From: Gemmatimonadota bacterium
Lineage (GTDB): Bacteria; Gemmatimonadota; Gemmatimonadetes; Gemmatimonadales; GWC2-71-9
Direction: 5' to 3'
DNA: 9,545 nt
Assembly: GCA_003221985.1 (NCBI GenBank)
Contig: QHUQ01000182.1
Span: 1-9,545, forward strand
The notes beneath the pieces are model-generated. The model was not told the DNA's origin and did not search any database. It saw only the letters and a program-made list of their open reading frames with translations. Position numbers and translations under genes: made by a program. Positions 1 through 7,235 of the stretch are shown here, one piece after another. How positions within the stretch are numbered: the stretch's first letter is position 1; every line of letters begins with the position of its first letter.

Positions 1-223
1 CGTACACGAGCATCGGCAGCTCGCCCCAATGGTCGGGATGGAAGTGCGTGAGGATGACGTGCGTCACCTGATGCCACGGCAACCCGAACTCCGCCAGCCG
101 GTGCAGCGAGCCGGCGCCGCAGTCGAGCAGTATGCGCAGATCGCCGCGCGCCACCCAGTGACAGGGGCATGTACGACGGGCCGACGGTGCGACTGTGCCG
201 GTGCCGACGGTGACCAGTTCCAT
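1..223 (-). CDS. MBL-fold metallo-hydrolase, ribonuclease Z-like (N-terminal part only)
   Basis: The first 74 residues of a metallo-beta-lactamase-fold hydrolase are visible; the rest lies beyond the left edge. The protein opens with MELVTVGTGT, the usual beta-strand and Gly-rich turn of ribonuclease Z/ElaC-like and related hydrolases, followed by ILLDCGAGSL (residues 31-40) and the zinc-binding motif THFHPDH (59-65: His60, His62, Asp64, His65). These residues normally hold the two metal ions that activate water for hydrolysis. No signal peptide is seen, so it is probably cytoplasmic. The ATG lies 2 bases after the stop of the upstream protease gene and has a good ribosome binding site, so it is probably co-transcribed with it. 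The substrate cannot be told: tRNA 3'-end processing, phosphodiester and small-molecule hydrolases share this N-terminus. The fold call is firm; the exact function is open. Confidence 0.88.
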   Translation of the reverse strand, partial: MELVTVGTGTVAPSARRTCPCHWVARGDLRILLDCGAGSLHRLAEFGLPWHQVTHVILTHFHPDHWGELPMLVY

Positions 224-225
224 AC

Positions 226-231
226 TCACCT
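226..231 (-). promoter_or_regulatory. Ribosome binding site of the MBL-fold gene
   Basis: Read on the minus strand, AGGTGA ends two bases before the ATG at 223-221. It matches the anti-Shine-Dalgarno end of 16S rRNA at six positions, and its TGA is also the stop codon of the protease gene. Termination of one gene and initiation of the next therefore share the same bases, which favours translational coupling. It supports the chosen start of the hydrolase. Confidence 0.7.
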
Positions 232-2493
232 TCCCCTGAAGACGATTCTCTTGAACACCAGCAACCCGGGAGCCTTGAGCTTGGCGAGATATACGCCGGC
301 AGGCAACGGGTGCCCGTCATCGGCCCGGCCGTCCCACATCAGACGCGGATCGCAGATCCCTCCGCCCCCCCCGGACGAGCCGCGGCCGTAGCGACCCGCG
401 GGCAGGATTGCGGGGAAATCGGGCCCGGGGATGAAGCGCCGCACGTGGTTGCCGCGCAGGTCGAGAATATCGAGCTCGACCATGCCAGTCGTGGCGACGT
501 CGAACCACAGGCACGTGGAATCGCGTCCGGCGGCGGGGAAGGGGTTGGGGAAGTTCTGATACAGCAACGTCGACGTCGGCACGCCTCCGTCCACCACGAG
601 GAACGAGCCCTGGCTCCTGATCATACTGGTATCGGAACCGGCGTGCACGACCAGTATCCAGCGATACGCCGTGTTGCGCTCGAGCGGCTGCGGGAGGGTG
701 AAGCTCGTATCCTGCAGGCCGGCGATGCCGAAGTCGAACAGTCCCGTCACGATGCGCTGCACCTGCAAGTCATACGTGAAGGGACCAGGCGGTGATGACA
801 CCGCTACCGGGTCCCAGGTGAAGGTCGGCTGGCCCGAGTCGGTCACGGCACCGCCCGGTGCGCTGAGCGAGGTCAGAACCGCCCACGGCGGTACCACGAG
901 TGGTCCAATGCGTGGCGTGCTTGCCGTGTCGCCCGTGTCCGCCCGGCCATCCACGCGCCAGAAGACGGGCGCGCCTTTCAGCGGGCGAGTCAGGTCGAGC
1001 GACAGCGCGGTCCCCAGCGCGGTGTCGAGGACGACATTTGCGAACGAGCTGTCGCGCGCGATCCGCAGCCGGTACGTCACGGTCGAGCCGGACAGAGTGC
1101 CGGCATCCCAGGAAAAAGTCGGTGTGATCGTCGTGAGCGGGCTGGCGACGGGCGCGAGGGCATTGAGGTGTGGGGCGAGTCCGGCCGATGCCGCGAAGTC
1201 CGGGCGGCCCCAGCCGAAGACGGAATCGGGTGAGGGGCGGTTGGACGCGAAGGCGCGCAAGGTGTCGCGCATCGCGATCGGTCCGAGCGTCGGGAGTAGC
1301 TCCTTCATGAGAGTGACGCCCGCGGCGGTGAGCGGCGTGGCGAACGACGTGCCCGCTTCGCGCAGCAGCGCACCGGGCCCGGTAACGACGCAGACGGCCA
1401 CGCCGGGGGCGGTGAAGTCGGGCTTGAGCCGGCCGTCGGCGGTCGGCCCGCGACTCGAGAAGAACGCGATGCCGCCGAGTGAATCTTCGGCGCCGATGGT
1501 GAGTGCCGAATCGGCGTCGCCCGGCGTCCAGACGGTGCGGAACCCCGGCCCTTCGTTGCCGGCGGCGGTCACGACGATGATCCCCCGCCGAGCCGCCGCA
1601 TCGACCGCGACGGTGGTCACGGCGATGTCGCCGTTGAGGTCGGATGGCGCGTAGCTGAATCCGTTATCGAAGACGAGGTACGCGAGGCTCGAAGAGACGA
1701 TGTCGACCCCGATTGAATCCGCCCACTCCAGCGCGTGGACGTAGTTGTCTTCTTCAACGCGGGTCTCGGTTCTTACGTCCTCGGTCTTGGCGAGCAGATA
1801 GGTCGCGTCCGGCGCGATGCCCCGCAGCCGTCCCGGAACGTCACCGGCGAAGAGCGACCAGACGGCCGTCCCGTGGAATTGCGCGCCGGCGTCCTTGCTG
1901 GGCTCGTCGCGCACGATGGCGTCGTTGAACACGAAGTCGTGCTGCGCGGTCACGGTAACGCTGCTGAACGCGGGGTTCTGCGTGTCGAAGCCGGTGTCGA
2001 GAATGCCGACGCGCACGCCGGCACCGCGATGGCCGCGGTCGGAGAGCGGTCGCAGATGCAGGCGCCGATAGGGCATGTCGGAGGGGCCGTAGACTGGATC
2101 GCCGCCGGCCGGGCAGGTATCCGCGCCGGAGGTTGGCGACCGCGGCAGCTCGGGAGCGGGGAAAGGGACGCGTCCGCGACCGGCCGGGATCCGGAATCGC
2201 CCCAGCGGCTGAACACGGCGCAAATCGCGATCCTGAAGCAGCACGCGGAGCGCGGCGCTGGGCACGTCGGCACTGATGGCATTGAGCCAGCGGCTGCGCA
2301 CGCGCACCCGCGCGCCGGAGGCCGTTACGCGATCACTGAGCGCGTCGAGCGAGACGCCCGGCCGGGCGAAGAGCCAAACCGACACGGTGGTGTCTTGCGC
2401 GCGTTGCAAGAGTTGCGGCAGTACAGGAGAAACCGCGGGCCGCTGCGCTGTCAACGCAGCAGGCAGGAATACGATCCAGAGGAACCGTCGCAT
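226..2493 (-). CDS. Secreted subtilisin-family (S8) serine protease with C-terminal sorting/FlgD-like domain
   Basis: A 755-residue exported subtilase. Residues 1-16 form a signal peptide (MRRFLWIVFLPAALTA, then Q). Residues 34-100 resemble an inhibitor-I9-like propeptide. The catalytic domain (about 135-440) shows the triad Asp166 (GILDTG), His207 (FHGTAV) and Ser383 (GTSFATP), plus the oxyanion Asn313 (AAGNEG), so it should be an active protease. Two Ig/fibronectin-like segments follow (about 446-535 and 540-635), each with a FSWD or FTWD motif. The end carries YQNFPNPF (645-652) and WDGRADDG...LPAGVYLAKL (720-739), the pattern of FlgD-like/type IX secretion C-terminal domains. It probably acts at the cell surface or outside the cell. 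ATG at 2493 is preferred to the in-frame TTG at 2496; no strong ribosome binding site is visible for either. A Gly-rich stretch (705-712) sits inside the C-terminal domain. The propeptide and sorting calls are by resemblance. Confidence 0.93.
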   Translation of the reverse strand: MRRFLWIVFLPAALTAQRPAVSPVLPQLLQRAQDTTVSVWLFARPGVSLDALSDRVTASGARVRVRSRWLNAISADVPSAALRVLLQDRDLRRVQPLGRFRIPAGRGRVPFPAPELPRSPTSGADTCPAGGDPVYGPSDMPYRRLHLRPLSDRGHRGAGVRVGILDTGFDTQNPAFSSVTVTAQHDFVFNDAIVRDEPSKDAGAQFHGTAVWSLFAGDVPGRLRGIAPDATYLLAKTEDVRTETRVEEDNYVHALEWADSIGVDIVSSSLAYLVFDNGFSYAPSDLNGDIAVTTVAVDAAARRGIIVVTAAGNEGPGFRTVWTPGDADSALTIGAEDSLGGIAFFSSRGPTADGRLKPDFTAPGVAVCVVTGPGALLREAGTSFATPLTAAGVTLMKELLPTLGPIAMRDTLRAFASNRPSPDSVFGWGRPDFAASAGLAPHLNALAPVASPLTTITPTFSWDAGTLSGSTVTYRLRIARDSSFANVVLDTALGTALSLDLTRPLKGAPVFWRVDGRADTGDTASTPRIGPLVVPPWAVLTSLSAPGGAVTDSGQPTFTWDPVAVSSPPGPFTYDLQVQRIVTGLFDFGIAGLQDTSFTLPQPLERNTAYRWILVVHAGSDTSMIRSQGSFLVVDGGVPTSTLLYQNFPNPFPAAGRDSTCLWFDVATTGMVELDILDLRGNHVRRFIPGPDFPAILPAGRYGRGSSGGGGGICDPRLMWDGRADDGHPLPAGVYLAKLKAPGLLVFKRIVFRGR
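365..372 (-). repeat. Eight-G homopolymer in the protease gene
   Basis: The coding strand has eight G in a row, encoding part of the Ser-Ser-Gly5-Ile segment in the C-terminal domain. Homopolymers of this length can slip during replication or transcription, and they are a common place for sequencing error. The reading frame is open through the tract, and the typical WDGR...GVY motif follows in the same frame, so the length as given looks right. Confidence 0.6.
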
Positions 2494-2498
2494 CAAAA

Positions 2499-2523
2499 CG
2501 GGGACGGGGGACGGGGGACGGGT
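2499..2523 (+). repeat. Tandem 7-base G-rich repeat with a canonical G-quadruplex pattern
   Basis: The plus strand has four G runs (4, 5, 5 and 3 bases) each separated by AC: units CGGGGA, CGGGGGA, CGGGGGA and CGGGT. This satisfies the usual four-run, short-loop G-quadruplex rule on the template strand of the protease gene, and the mRNA carries the matching C-runs. It ends six bases before the protease ATG and fills much of the 42-base gap after smc, where a ribosome binding site would normally be. It might impede transcription, reduce protease expression relative to smc, or simply be a slippage-made repeat. The structure is predicted from pattern only. Confidence 0.75.
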
Positions 2524-2535
2524 AGAAAGGGCTCG

Positions 2536-5500
2536 CTAGACCGGTTCCATCTGGCCGAGGCGCACGCCGACGATCGTCGAGACACCCGGCTCCTGCATCG
2601 TGACCCCGTAGACGGCATCCGCGGCCTGCATCGTCCTCGGATTGTGCGTGATGACGATGAACTGCGTCTGATCCTTGAACTCCGCCAGCAGGCGGACGTA
2701 GCGGCCGACGTTGGCGTCGTCCAGGGGGGCGTCCACCTCGTCGAGCAGGCAGAACGGGCTCGGCTTGGCGAGGAAAATGGCGAACAGCAGCGAGACCGCG
2801 ACGAGGGTGCGCTCGCCGGAGGACAGCAAATGGATGCGCTGCGTCCGTTTGCCCCGCGGCGCCGCATGGATCTCGATTTCGCTTTCCAGCGGCTCGTCTT
2901 CGTTCGCCAGACGGACATCGCATTCGCCGCCGCCGAACAACGTCTGGAATACCGAGCGGAAATGCTCCCGGACTTTGGCGAACGAATCGAGGAAGAGCGC
3001 CTTCGCCGTCTGATCGATCTCACGCGCCGCCTGTTGCAACGAATTGCGGGCGGTCACGAGATCGTCGCGCTGCGTCTGGAGAAACTCGAGGCGCTTGGTT
3101 TCTTCGGCGTGCTCCTCGACGGCCAGGGCGTTGACGGGCCCGACGGCGTCGATGGCGCCGCGCAGCCGGTCGTTTTCCTGCCGCAGCCACTCGATGTCTC
3201 CCGAGACCTGGGGCGCTGCGGCGAGCAGCTTGTCGAGCGGCTTGCGCCATTCGGTTTCGACGCGCTCCACCAGCCCGCGCTTGCGCCCCTCGACTTCGGT
3301 GCGCTCGAGCTGCAGCCGGTGCTCCTCCTCGCCCAGGGCGGCGAGCGCCTTCCGCGCCTGATCGAGGGCGCCCTCAGCCTGGCCGAGATCGGCGTCGGTC
3401 ATGCCGACATTCGCCTCGGCATCCTTGGCGGCGGTCTCGAGCTCGACCAGTGCCAGGCGGCGCTCCTGCAGCGTGTCTGCCCACTGTGCGCGTTGCGTCG
3501 TGAGCGCCGCCGTCTCGCGCTCGATCCGGGCGATCTCCTCGGCGCGAGCCCCTGCCTGTTCGCGGGAAGCCGTCGCCTCGGCGTTCGCGCGGCCGGCGCG
3601 CTCGGCGGCAGCGGCCAGGCGCGCCTCGACCTGCGCCGCCTCGACCTGCCAGCGCACGCGCTGCTCGCGTGCCGCTTCCTGCTGTGCTTCGAGGTCGTCG
3701 AGCCCCGCGCGCTCGGCCCCGAGCTGTTCGGCGGAGCGCAGGCGCTCCATCTCACGCTCCTGCAGCTCGACGTGGACCGCGCCCAGCCGCGTTTCGACTT
3801 CCGCGAGGCGGCGTGTGAGGCGCTCGACCTGCGCGCTCGCTTCTTCGGCCTGGCGGCGCGCATGGATGAGACCCCGATCCGCTTCGCCCTTTTCCGCGCC
3901 GGCTTCCAGCTCGGCGTGGCGGGCCTGCTCGGCGCTCTGCCCGGCCGTCGTGAGACTCGCTTCCGCCGCCGACAGTTCCGTCACGGTCGACTCCTCGGTC
4001 GCACGCGCGCGGTCGAGATTGCTCTGGGCGTCGCGCACTTCCTTCTCCAGCGCTTCCAGCTCGGCGCGGCGCTGGAGCGGCCCGGCGGCCGGCGTGCTGC
4101 TGTCGAGGAACACGGCGCCGTTGGCGCGGCGCAGCGCGCCGCTCCCGATGACCTCGTGGCCGGCGAGCAACGCGCGAACCCACGCCGCCGCGGGCCCGTC
4201 CACCCGCAGCTCGTCCTGCAGCGGGTGGCCATCGGCGCCGAGCCGTGGGCCCGGGACGCAGGGCAGTAGCACCAGCGGTCCAGGCCGCGTTTCCGCGTGC
4301 CACGCGCTGATGGCCTCGATGGCGGATGCATCGCGGACCAGCACCGCGTGCAGCCATTCGCCGAGCAGCCGCTCCGCCAGCTCGGCATCGCGCCGGCTGG
4401 TGCGCACGTGGTCAGCGAGTGGTCCCACCACACCGGGCAGACGCGCTTTGAGCAGCGCCGCCGCCGCCGGCGCGAGGCCTACGTGCTCGCGGTCCAGCTC
4501 GCTGAGGGCGTCACGTCGCGCCTCGAGCTGCGCCAGCGCGGCTTCCGTCTGACGCCGCGCCGATCGGGCACTCATCTCCTGTTCATGCAGCGTGGCGACG
4601 TGCCGGCGTGCATGCTGCAATGCTTCCACAGCCCGAACTGCGGCTTGCGCATCGCGGTTGACGCGTTGTGCGGCGGCAGCGGCATCGCGCGCGGCAGCCT
4701 GCGCGGCGGCCTCATGGTCCTGCCGCTCGGTGCTGGCGAGCGCCAGCTGCTCGCGCAGCTCGCTGCGCTCCCGGTCCAGCGCCCCCCCTTCGATCTCGAG
4801 CGCCCGCGCGGTTTCGGCGCGGTGTTGCAGCGCCTCTTCGAGCTCGCGCACGGCGAGCCGCTCCGCCGTGAGACGGCCGCGCACGTCGTCCTCTTCTCCG
4901 GTTCGGGCCCCCAGCTCGCGCTGTACGGCGGCGAGATCGCGCTCGGCCGCACTGCGCTCGGCGGCCGCTGCTTCATGCTCGCGCTCCGCCTGCGCCGCCC
5001 GGCGTTCGGCCTGCACGCGCTCGTCGGCGGCGGTCTGACGCCGCTGCCCCGCGTTGGCCAGGCGCTCAGCCGCCAGTGCGAGGTCGCTCTCCAACCGGCC
5101 AACCTCGAGCTTCGCGTCGCCGAGCCGCCGCTCGACTTCGGTGCGCCGCGCTTCGCCGGTGTGGCGCGCCTGCACGCGGGCCTCGCGCTGCCGCTCGGCA
5201 TCGCTCAGGCGCGCGCGCGCCGCGGGGAGCGCCTCCGCCAGCTCGCGCGCGCGCACGCCCAGCGACCCCAGCGATAGATCGAAGTCTTCGATCTCCCGGC
5301 GTACCAGCGTCATCGCGATCCCGAAGCGCTCTTCGATCATCTTGCCGTGGCGTTCGGCTCGGCCGCGTTGGCGGGCGAGACTGCGGACCTGCGTCTGCAC
5401 TTCGGCGATGAGATCTTCGAGGCGGGCAAGATCGGCCGCCGTCTCCTCGAGCCGGCGCTCGGTGCTTTTCTTGCGGTCTCGATACAACCCGATGCCCGCC

Positions 5501-5991
5501 GCTTCTTCGAACAACGCCCGCCGCTCCTCGGCTTTCTCGGAGAGCAGCGCCTCGATCATCTTCGCTTCCATCACGACCGCGGCGTCCGCGCCGAGACCGG
5601 TGCCGCGGAACAGGTCCTGGATGTCCCGGAGCCGTACCGGCGAGCGATTCAGCATGTATTCGCTCTGACCGGAACGCGACAGGCGACGCGTGACCAGGAC
5701 TTCCTGATACGCGATCGGCAGGCTGCCGTCGGAGTTATCGAAGACCAGCGACACTTCCGCGACATTGGTGGGCCGGCGGCCGGTGGATCCCTGGAAGATC
5801 ACGTCTTCCATTTTTCCCCCGCGCAGCAGGCGGGGCGACTGCTCGCCGAGCACCCAGCGCACCGCGTCGGAGATGTTCGACTTGCCGCAGCCGTTCGGCC
5901 CCACGATGGCGGTCACGCCTTGCTCGAACGGCAGCTCCACCGATCCGGCGAACGACTTGAAGCCCGAGAGCTCGAGCCTGCTCAGCCTCAT
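2536..5991 (-). CDS. smc: Chromosome segregation ATPase SMC
   Basis: A full-length structural-maintenance-of-chromosomes protein of 1151 residues, the normal size for bacterial SMC. It acts as a dimer with kleisin partners to load on and organise the nucleoid in an ATP-driven cycle. The N-terminal head has the Walker A motif GPNGCGKSN (31-39, Lys37). Long Ala/Glu/Arg-rich coiled coils cover about 170-505 and 641-985. The hinge lies at about 515-640, starting GVVGPLADHV. The C-terminal head has the signature LSSGE (1056-1060, usually LSGGE), Walker B CLLDEVD (1081-1087) and the H-loop His1116. The head reads VVMEAKMIEALL (139-150) where many SMCs have a GQG motif. The Gly pair usual near the end of the hinge is not evident. 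ATG at 5991 overlaps the preceding stop in ATGA, indicating translational coupling. The frame stays open upstream, but that stretch lies over the neighbouring gene and is not SMC-like. Confidence 0.97.
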   Translation of the reverse strand: MRLSRLELSGFKSFAGSVELPFEQGVTAIVGPNGCGKSNISDAVRWVLGEQSPRLLRGGKMEDVIFQGSTGRRPTNVAEVSLVFDNSDGSLPIAYQEVLVTRRLSRSGQSEYMLNRSPVRLRDIQDLFRGTGLGADAAVVMEAKMIEALLSEKAEERRALFEEAAGIGLYRDRKKSTERRLEETAADLARLEDLIAEVQTQVRSLARQRGRAERHGKMIEERFGIAMTLVRREIEDFDLSLGSLGVRARELAEALPAARARLSDAERQREARVQARHTGEARRTEVERRLGDAKLEVGRLESDLALAAERLANAGQRRQTAADERVQAERRAAQAEREHEAAAAERSAAERDLAAVQRELGARTGEEDDVRGRLTAERLAVRELEEALQHRAETARALEIEGGALDRERSELREQLALASTERQDHEAAAQAAARDAAAAAQRVNRDAQAAVRAVEALQHARRHVATLHEQEMSARSARRQTEAALAQLEARRDALSELDREHVGLAPAAAALLKARLPGVVGPLADHVRTSRRDAELAERLLGEWLHAVLVRDASAIEAISAWHAETRPGPLVLLPCVPGPRLGADGHPLQDELRVDGPAAAWVRALLAGHEVIGSGALRRANGAVFLDSSTPAAGPLQRRAELEALEKEVRDAQSNLDRARATEESTVTELSAAEASLTTAGQSAEQARHAELEAGAEKGEADRGLIHARRQAEEASAQVERLTRRLAEVETRLGAVHVELQEREMERLRSAEQLGAERAGLDDLEAQQEAAREQRVRWQVEAAQVEARLAAAAERAGRANAEATASREQAGARAEEIARIERETAALTTQRAQWADTLQERRLALVELETAAKDAEANVGMTDADLGQAEGALDQARKALAALGEEEHRLQLERTEVEGRKRGLVERVETEWRKPLDKLLAAAPQVSGDIEWLRQENDRLRGAIDAVGPVNALAVEEHAEETKRLEFLQTQRDDLVTARNSLQQAAREIDQTAKALFLDSFAKVREHFRSVFQTLFGGGECDVRLANEDEPLESEIEIHAAPRGKRTQRIHLLSSGERTLVAVSLLFAIFLAKPSPFCLLDEVDAPLDDANVGRYVRLLAEFKDQTQFIVITHNPRTMQAADAVYGVTMQEPGVSTIVGVRLGQMEPV

Positions 5992-7235
5992 GGTGGCCCC
6001 CCCCCCATGCGGGGGAGTAGGTTCGCGCGCACACCGGCGCGCTTGAGTGCAGCCTGGGTGAACGCCGCCTGTTCCGGTGCCTCGAAGGCGCCCAGCAGGA
6101 TGACGCCGCTGGACCAACGCACCGCCGGGAGGCCGCGGCGGCGCAGCATGTCGAGTGTCGCGCCCGCCGGCGCGTGATACGAATACGGAGCGAGCAGCAA
6201 ATCGCCGATCCCTTCCCCGGCGATGCCGCGACGCCACAGCTGCGTCCGTGCGTCGCCGGCAGCGGCCCGCGTCGCGTACGATCCCGCGAGCACGCGATAC
6301 CAGACGGTGCCTCGGTTCCCGCTCTGCCGCACCGGCGTCACGAGTGCCGGCACACCGGCATCGGCGGCGAGTCTGTCCGCGTGAGCGAGGGCCTTGTCCA
6401 GGGATGCGTATGCCGCGAGCTGGACGGTCCAACCGAGGGTATCGGGGACCGCGACAGGCTGACGGTGGAGGTTGGTGGAGGGTGTGGAGGTTGTCGAGGG
6501 AGTCGATAGCGGAGCAGCCGGAGGGGCGACCACCGCTGACTCGCGCGCTCGCGCGAGCAGCGCCCATCCTCCTACCGCTAACGCCGCCACCAGCAGTGCC
6601 GCCAGCACGACGCGAGGCCCGCGGCGCGGCTCTGCCACGACGGGCACCGTCATTGGCGGCGAGATGCGCCCGCCTCCAGTCGATGGCAGCCAGCGATCGC
6701 GCACGACTCCGAGCAGCGGGACGTCACGTCCGATCGCAAACTCCGCGGTGACACCCTCCGGTGCGAGCACGATCACGCCATCAGGATCGGCCGCGAGCTG
6801 TGCCAGTCCCGACGCCGGCAGAAACGCGAGTAGCAGCGCTCCTTCCGAGCGGAACCCGGCATGCAACTTCCGCCAGCGCGCGTGACCGTAGACCTCGGCC
6901 GGATTCGCCGTGTCCGAGCCCGCCGGAATGATGAAGACTCCGGTCACCTCGTGCGCCGCCTTGTTCAGAGAAACGCCATACTCGAACGCATCGACGATCC
7001 CCTCGGTGCTCGCCAGGCCCGTGATCTCGTGCAGTGCGGGATGCTCGAGGCACAGATCGACGAGCGCAACGCGGCGTCCGTCCCGAGCGGCGATGCGGGC
7101 GATGTCCCACGCGGCTTTCGCCGCCCACTGCAGGTCGTCGGTGACCGGCATCAGCGCGACCAGCGCCGCATCGTCGACGAGCGGCGGAACGAGGTGACCG
7201 AGCCGCGAGAGCGGCAGCTGGCGGAACGTGGTCAC
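5988..7235 (-). CDS. Membrane protein with degenerate BY-kinase/MinD-like domain and SPOR repeats
   Basis: A 415-residue protein with three parts. Residues about 20-190 resemble the P-loop ATPase domain of bacterial tyrosine (BY) kinases such as CpsD: GRRVALVDLCLEHPALH (53-69) aligns with the Walker A' block, and IPAGSDTANPAEVYG (103-117) with the PAG..NPAELL block. However, the Walker A loop is absent (MPVTDDLQWAAKAA occupies its place), the second Walker A' Asp is Cys62, and no Walker B Asp is visible, so it should not hydrolyse ATP. A transmembrane helix (about 207-228) is followed by a Pro/Ser/Thr linker (237-260). A SPOR domain follows (268-338; WTVQLAAYAS...WYRVLAGSYATRAAA), then a weaker SPOR-like unit (372-408). 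Topology would be cytoplasmic N-terminus and periplasmic C-terminus, where SPOR binds denuded glycan. GTG at 7235 overlaps the previous stop in GTGA. The kinase relationship rests on motif resemblance. Confidence 0.82.
   Translation of the reverse strand: MTTFRQLPLSRLGHLVPPLVDDAALVALMPVTDDLQWAAKAAWDIARIAARDGRRVALVDLCLEHPALHEITGLASTEGIVDAFEYGVSLNKAAHEVTGVFIIPAGSDTANPAEVYGHARWRKLHAGFRSEGALLLAFLPASGLAQLAADPDGVIVLAPEGVTAEFAIGRDVPLLGVVRDRWLPSTGGGRISPPMTVPVVAEPRRGPRVVLAALLVAALAVGGWALLARARESAVVAPPAAPLSTPSTTSTPSTNLHRQPVAVPDTLGWTVQLAAYASLDKALAHADRLAADAGVPALVTPVRQSGNRGTVWYRVLAGSYATRAAAGDARTQLWRRGIAGEGIGDLLLAPYSYHAPAGATLDMLRRRGLPAVRWSSGVILLGAFEAPEQAAFTQAALKRAGVRANLLPRMGGGPP
5997..6006 (-). repeat. Ten-G homopolymer at the smc start
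   Basis: Ten G on the coding strand encode part of the Met-Gly-Gly-Gly end of the SPOR protein, five bases upstream of the smc ATG. It may also serve as a poor Shine-Dalgarno element for smc. The run is long enough for replication or polymerase slippage. A shift of minus one base, or one extra G, would bypass the SPOR stop and continue directly into the smc frame. Confidence 0.7.
6464..6492 (-). repeat. Imperfect 10-base tandem repeat in the Pro/Ser/Thr linker
   Basis: On the plus strand three copies are seen: GGTGGAGGTT, GGTGGAGGGT and GTGGAGGTT, the last short by one base. They encode part of the Ser-Thr-Pro-rich linker between the membrane helix and the SPOR domain. The period is not a multiple of three, so gain or loss of a single unit would shift the frame. 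The linker itself is low-complexity and would tolerate in-frame change. Confidence 0.5.

Noticed and set aside
671..1654. Plus-strand open frame of 327 codons opposite the protease
   Set aside because: Shadow of the protease gene, Ser/Ala/Arg-rich, with no motif or ribosome binding signal.
1735..4269. A very long open frame (844 codons) on the plus strand across the protease and smc genes
   Set aside because: It is antisense to two well-supported genes and its translation is low-complexity Arg/Ala/Glu/Gly-rich without any recognisable motif. Long antisense open frames are expected opposite GC-rich genes.
5205..5260. GC-alternating stretch that might be a repeat or Z-DNA tract
   Set aside because: It encodes the Ala/Arg-rich coiled coil of SMC and shows no exact unit; codon composition is sufficient.
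4297..5277. Plus-strand open frame of 326 codons opposite the SMC coiled coil
   Set aside because: Composition follows the Ala/Glu/Arg codons of the coiled coil on the other strand; no recognisable domain.
6540..6557. Inverted repeat CTCGCGCG with a two-base centre, possible hairpin or operator
   Set aside because: It falls inside the sequence encoding the end of the membrane helix (LLARARES) and is explained by Ala-Arg codons in GC-rich DNA; no U-tract follows.
5992..6567. Open frame extending upstream of the smc ATG, as a longer SMC N-terminus
   Set aside because: The translation is Arg/Pro-rich with no motif and lies wholly over the SPOR gene; family length and the Walker A position fit the ATG at 5991.
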